A stretch of DNA of 6,789 bases, taken from NCBI GenBank assembly GCA_003152595.1, contig PMAM01000232.1, positions 1-6,789 on the forward strand, read 5' to 3'. This document shows, one piece after another, positions 4,667 through 6,789 of the stretch. The notes under the pieces are model-generated. The model was not told the DNA's origin and searched no databases. It saw only the letters and a list, made by a program, of their open reading frames with translations. This DNA comes from Acidobacterium sp. GTDB lineage: Bacteria; Acidobacteriota; Terriglobia; Terriglobales; Acidobacteriaceae. The position numbers and the translations under genes were made by a program. Positions within the stretch are counted from its first letter, which is position 1. Each line of letters starts with the position of its first letter.

Positions 4667-5731
4667 ATGGACCAGGCTGTGGTCATGGATAGTGCCGCGG
4701 GTCTGGCAAAGCGGTTGCAGGTTTTTACGCGGGTGGTGACGACGAAAGCCGCGATCGCGCAGACGCCGAAGGAACTGGTATGGGCGTTGAACAAGGCGAA
4801 GCTCTACCGGTACACGCCAGTGTTGCCGACGGAGAAGCGGTATCGGATTCCGCTGCTGCTGATTTTCGCAATCATGAACCGGCCGTCGATTCTGGATCTG
4901 CGGCCTGGGCACAGCTTTGTTGAGTTTATGGTGGGCCAGGGGTACGACGTGTATCTGCTGGACTGGGGCGTGCCGGGGCTGGAAGACAAGAACCTGAAGC
5001 TGGACGATTACGCGATCGAGTATCTGCCGCGCGCGATCAGGAAGATGAAGGCGATTGCGGGTGTTGAGGAATTCAGCATGCTCGGGTGGTGCATCGGGGC
5101 GATCCTGACAACAATTTATGCTGCACTGCGTTCAGAGGAGGGATTGCGGAATCTGCTGCTGCTGACGGCGCCGCTGGATTTTTCAAACCGCGCGGGGCTG
5201 ACGTTTGCGCGGTGGACGGATGAGAAGTACTTCGATGTGGATAAGGTGATCGAGGCTTTCGGCAACATGCCGGGGGAGATGATCGATTACGGAGCGAAGG
5301 CGCTGAAGCCGGTGGAGAACTACATCGGCAACTACTGCAAGCTGTGGGATAACCTGGACGATCCGCGGGTGGTGGAGTCGTGGCACGCGATGAACACGTG
5401 GGTGACGGACAATGTGCCGATGGCGGGCGGGGCGTACCGGCAGCTGATCGTGGAGCTGTACCGGAAGAATCGCCTGATGAAGAACGAACTGATGGTGCGC
5501 GGAGAGCGCGTGGATCTGGGGAAGATTCGCGCGAACTTGCTGACGGTGATTGCGGAAGGGGACCACATCACGCCGCCATGCCAGTCGGAGAGCATCATGG
5601 CGAAGGTGGGGAGCGAGGATAAGGAGCTGTACCGGATTCCCGGAGGTCACATCGGGATCATGGCGGGAAGCGCGGCGCCCAGGACCACCTGGCCGCATAT
5701 TGAAGGCTGGCTGAGCGCGCGCTCCCGGTAG
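4667..5731 (+). CDS. phaC: Class III-type poly(3-hydroxyalkanoate) synthase, catalytic subunit PhaC
   Basis: This enzyme polymerises (R)-3-hydroxyacyl-CoA into PHA at the granule surface, releasing CoA. It is an alpha/beta-hydrolase of 354 aa, close to the about 355 aa of class III PhaC and far shorter than class I/II (about 560-590). Visible features are LLLIFAIMNRPSILDLRPG (63-81), the strand VYLLDWG (95-101), the lipase-like box GWCIGA with nucleophile Cys142, WDNLDDPR (227-234), catalytic Asp299 in EGDHITPP, and His328 in PGGHIGIM. The Cys-Asp-His spacing matches Allochromatium PhaC (149/302/331). The box ends in Ala where most synthases have a second Gly. Start ATG 4667 lies two bases after the phaE-like stop, with GGAG at 4657-4660. 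It is the last gene of the operon and ends 12 bp from the convergent phaB stop. Confidence 0.93.
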   Translation: MDQAVVMDSAAGLAKRLQVFTRVVTTKAAIAQTPKELVWALNKAKLYRYTPVLPTEKRYRIPLLLIFAIMNRPSILDLRPGHSFVEFMVGQGYDVYLLDWGVPGLEDKNLKLDDYAIEYLPRAIRKMKAIAGVEEFSMLGWCIGAILTTIYAALRSEEGLRNLLLLTAPLDFSNRAGLTFARWTDEKYFDVDKVIEAFGNMPGEMIDYGAKALKPVENYIGNYCKLWDNLDDPRVVESWHAMNTWVTDNVPMAGGAYRQLIVELYRKNRLMKNELMVRGERVDLGKIRANLLTVIAEGDHITPPCQSESIMAKVGSEDKELYRIPGGHIGIMAGSAAPRTTWPHIEGWLSARSR

Positions 5732-5743
5732 AGCGAGGCAGTA

Positions 5744-6526
5744 CTACATATAGATGCCTCCGTTGATATTGATTTGCTGGCCGGTAATGTAGTCGCCGTC
5801 GCAAATGAGGAAGGCGGCCGCCTTAGCGATTTCTTCCGGCTGCGCAAAGCGCCGGAGCGGGATCCGGTCCCTGATCGAATCGAGGAGATCCGTGGGGACC
5901 GCGGCCAGCATGTCGGTGAAGGTGAAGCCAGGCGCGACGACGTTCGCGGTGATGTTGTATTTCGCCAGCTCGAGGGCGAGCACTTTCGTGAAGGCGATGA
6001 TGCCGCCTTTGCTGGCGGCGTAGTTGGCCTGGCCGAAGTTGCCGGCCTGCCCGGAGAACGAAGCAATATTAATGATGCGGCCGAACTTCTGCTCGATCAT
6101 CGCGGGGATGGCGGCGCTGGTGCAGTAGAAGATGCTGTTGAGATTGGTGGCGATCACCTCGAGCCAGTCTTCATCGGTCATTTTGCGGATGGAGCGATCG
6201 CGCGTGATGCCGGCGTTGTTGACGAGAATATCGAGGCGGCCATAGACCTCGAGGAGTTTCTGGATGATCCTGCGGGCTTCGTGACGGTCGGAGACGTCCC
6301 CTTGCAGGAGGCTGGTTTCGCCGCCAGCGGTTTCGATTTCGGCGCGCAGGTCGCGAGCGCGGCCGATGCTGTTGAAGAAATTGATGACGACGATGGCTCC
6401 GCGGTCGGAGAGCTCTTTGGCGATGGCGCGGCCGATGCCGCGGGAAGCGCCGGTGACGAGAGCGACCTTGCCCTCGAGGGGACGGAGAAAAGGAATTTTG
6501 ATTTCGTCGAGAAGCTGAGTTGCCAT
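5744..6526 (-). CDS. phaB: Acetoacetyl-CoA reductase PhaB (SDR family)
   Basis: NADPH-dependent reduction of acetoacetyl-CoA to (R)-3-hydroxybutyryl-CoA is the inferred reaction. The 260-aa protein is a classical short-chain dehydrogenase with cofactor motif TGASRGIG (25-32), NNAG (103-106), and catalytic Ser156, Tyr169 and Lys173 (YAASK). PhaB/FabG-type features follow: NNAGITRDRSIRKMT, GQAGNFGQANYAASKGG, NVVAPGFTFTDML (195-207) and the ending ININGGIYM. Usual PhaB length is about 246; the extra 18-19 residues before LEGKVALVTG are an N-terminal extension. Start ATG 6524-6526 has AAGAAGG six bases upstream. The gene follows phaA by 24 bp on the same strand, which argues for PhaB over FabG, although FabG cannot be excluded by sequence alone. 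Confidence 0.85.
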   Translation of the reverse strand: MATQLLDEIKIPFLRPLEGKVALVTGASRGIGRAIAKELSDRGAIVVINFFNSIGRARDLRAEIETAGGETSLLQGDVSDRHEARRIIQKLLEVYGRLDILVNNAGITRDRSIRKMTDEDWLEVIATNLNSIFYCTSAAIPAMIEQKFGRIINIASFSGQAGNFGQANYAASKGGIIAFTKVLALELAKYNITANVVAPGFTFTDMLAAVPTDLLDSIRDRIPLRRFAQPEEIAKAAAFLICDGDYITGQQININGGIYM

Positions 6527-6550
6527 AACACACCTTCTTTCGAGTAGGGT

Positions 6551-6789
6551 TTAGTCGATCGATTCGAAGATAGCGGCGATGCCTTGCCCGCCACCGATAC
6601 ACATGGTGACCAGCGCGTATCGTCCGTGGATGCGGCGCAGTTCGTGCAGGGCCTTGACGGTGACGATGGCGCCGGTTGCGCCGAGAGGATGGCCGAGGGA
6701 GATGCCGCTGCCATTGGGATTGGTTTTGTCTGCAGGGAATCCGAGTTCGCGCCGGACGGCGAGGAGCTGGGCGGCGAAGGCTTCGTTGA
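6551..6789 (-). CDS. phaA: Acetyl-CoA acetyltransferase (beta-ketothiolase) PhaA, C-terminal part
   Basis: Only the last 78 residues lie in the window; the gene starts beyond position 6789. The readable part begins NEAFAAQ, the thiolase oxyanion/Asn motif, followed by NPNGSGISLGHPLGATG, containing the catalytic His in GHPLG, and CIGGGQGIAAIFE with the second catalytic Cys in the C-x-G-G-G-x-G box. Thiolases condense two acetyl-CoA to acetoacetyl-CoA (or cleave longer ketoacyl-CoAs). The TAA stop is at 6551-6553, 24 bp before phaB, so the two are most likely one operon supplying monomer to PhaC. Without the N-terminal half, a degradative thiolase (FadA-like) cannot be excluded, but the phaB and phaC neighbourhood favours PhaA. 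Confidence 0.88.
   Translation of the reverse strand, partial: NEAFAAQLLAVRRELGFPADKTNPNGSGISLGHPLGATGAIVTVKALHELRRIHGRYALVTMCIGGGQGIAAIFESID

Noticed and set aside
5774..6547. 257-codon + frame opposite phaB
   Set aside because: Mirror of a high-GC gene; the minus strand carries full SDR motifs.
1..6789. CRISPR array, tRNA or rRNA
   Set aside because: No evenly spaced direct repeats and no cloverleaf or rRNA-like conserved stretch were seen on reading.

Overview
The right-hand 4 kb (about 2794-6789) is a polyhydroxyalkanoate (PHA, probably polyhydroxybutyrate) locus of a GC-rich bacterium. It combines a class III-sized synthase (354 aa) with a small PhaE/PhaR-subunit-like partner, a phasin, a PhaR-type repressor and convergently placed phaB and phaA. 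I suspect a soil-type lineage such as Acidobacteriota or a proteobacterium, but that is a guess from protein style; nothing in the window fixes the taxonomy.

Layout, left to right. 1-488: no convincing gene. 489-1250 (-): an EcsC-family protein. 1282-1699 (-): broken reading frames whose last part resembles the C-terminal tail of a restriction-modification DNA methyltransferase. 1703-about 2423: a mosaic of insertion-sequence debris, made of an IS3-family OrfB N-terminal piece on +, an IS3-like C-terminal scrap on - abutting it head-on, and a frameshifted IS110-family transposase on -. 2436-2793: only two doubtful small ORFs. 2794-3366 (-): phaR. 3367-3469: divergent control region with a sigma70-like promoter and a CTGC-N3-GCAG operator. 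3470-4048 (+): phasin. 4167-4664 (+): PhaE-like subunit. 4667-5731 (+): phaC. 5744-6526 (-): phaB. 6551-6789 (-): 3' end of phaA, running off the window.

How it works together (known pathway, inferred here): PhaA condenses two acetyl-CoA, PhaB reduces acetoacetyl-CoA to (R)-3-hydroxybutyryl-CoA, and PhaC with the PhaE-like subunit polymerises it into granules coated by the phasin. PhaR represses the phasin promoter until nascent granules titrate it away. The operator lies in the phaR/phasin divergent region, so it could also give phaR autoregulation. The left half looks like a decayed accessory region next to an intact metabolic locus.

I see no wholly new system. The points most worth a second look are the promoter-operator arrangement, the regular 47-48-residue repeat of the phasin, the short PhaE-like protein with a basic tail, and the layered IS and methyltransferase remnants.
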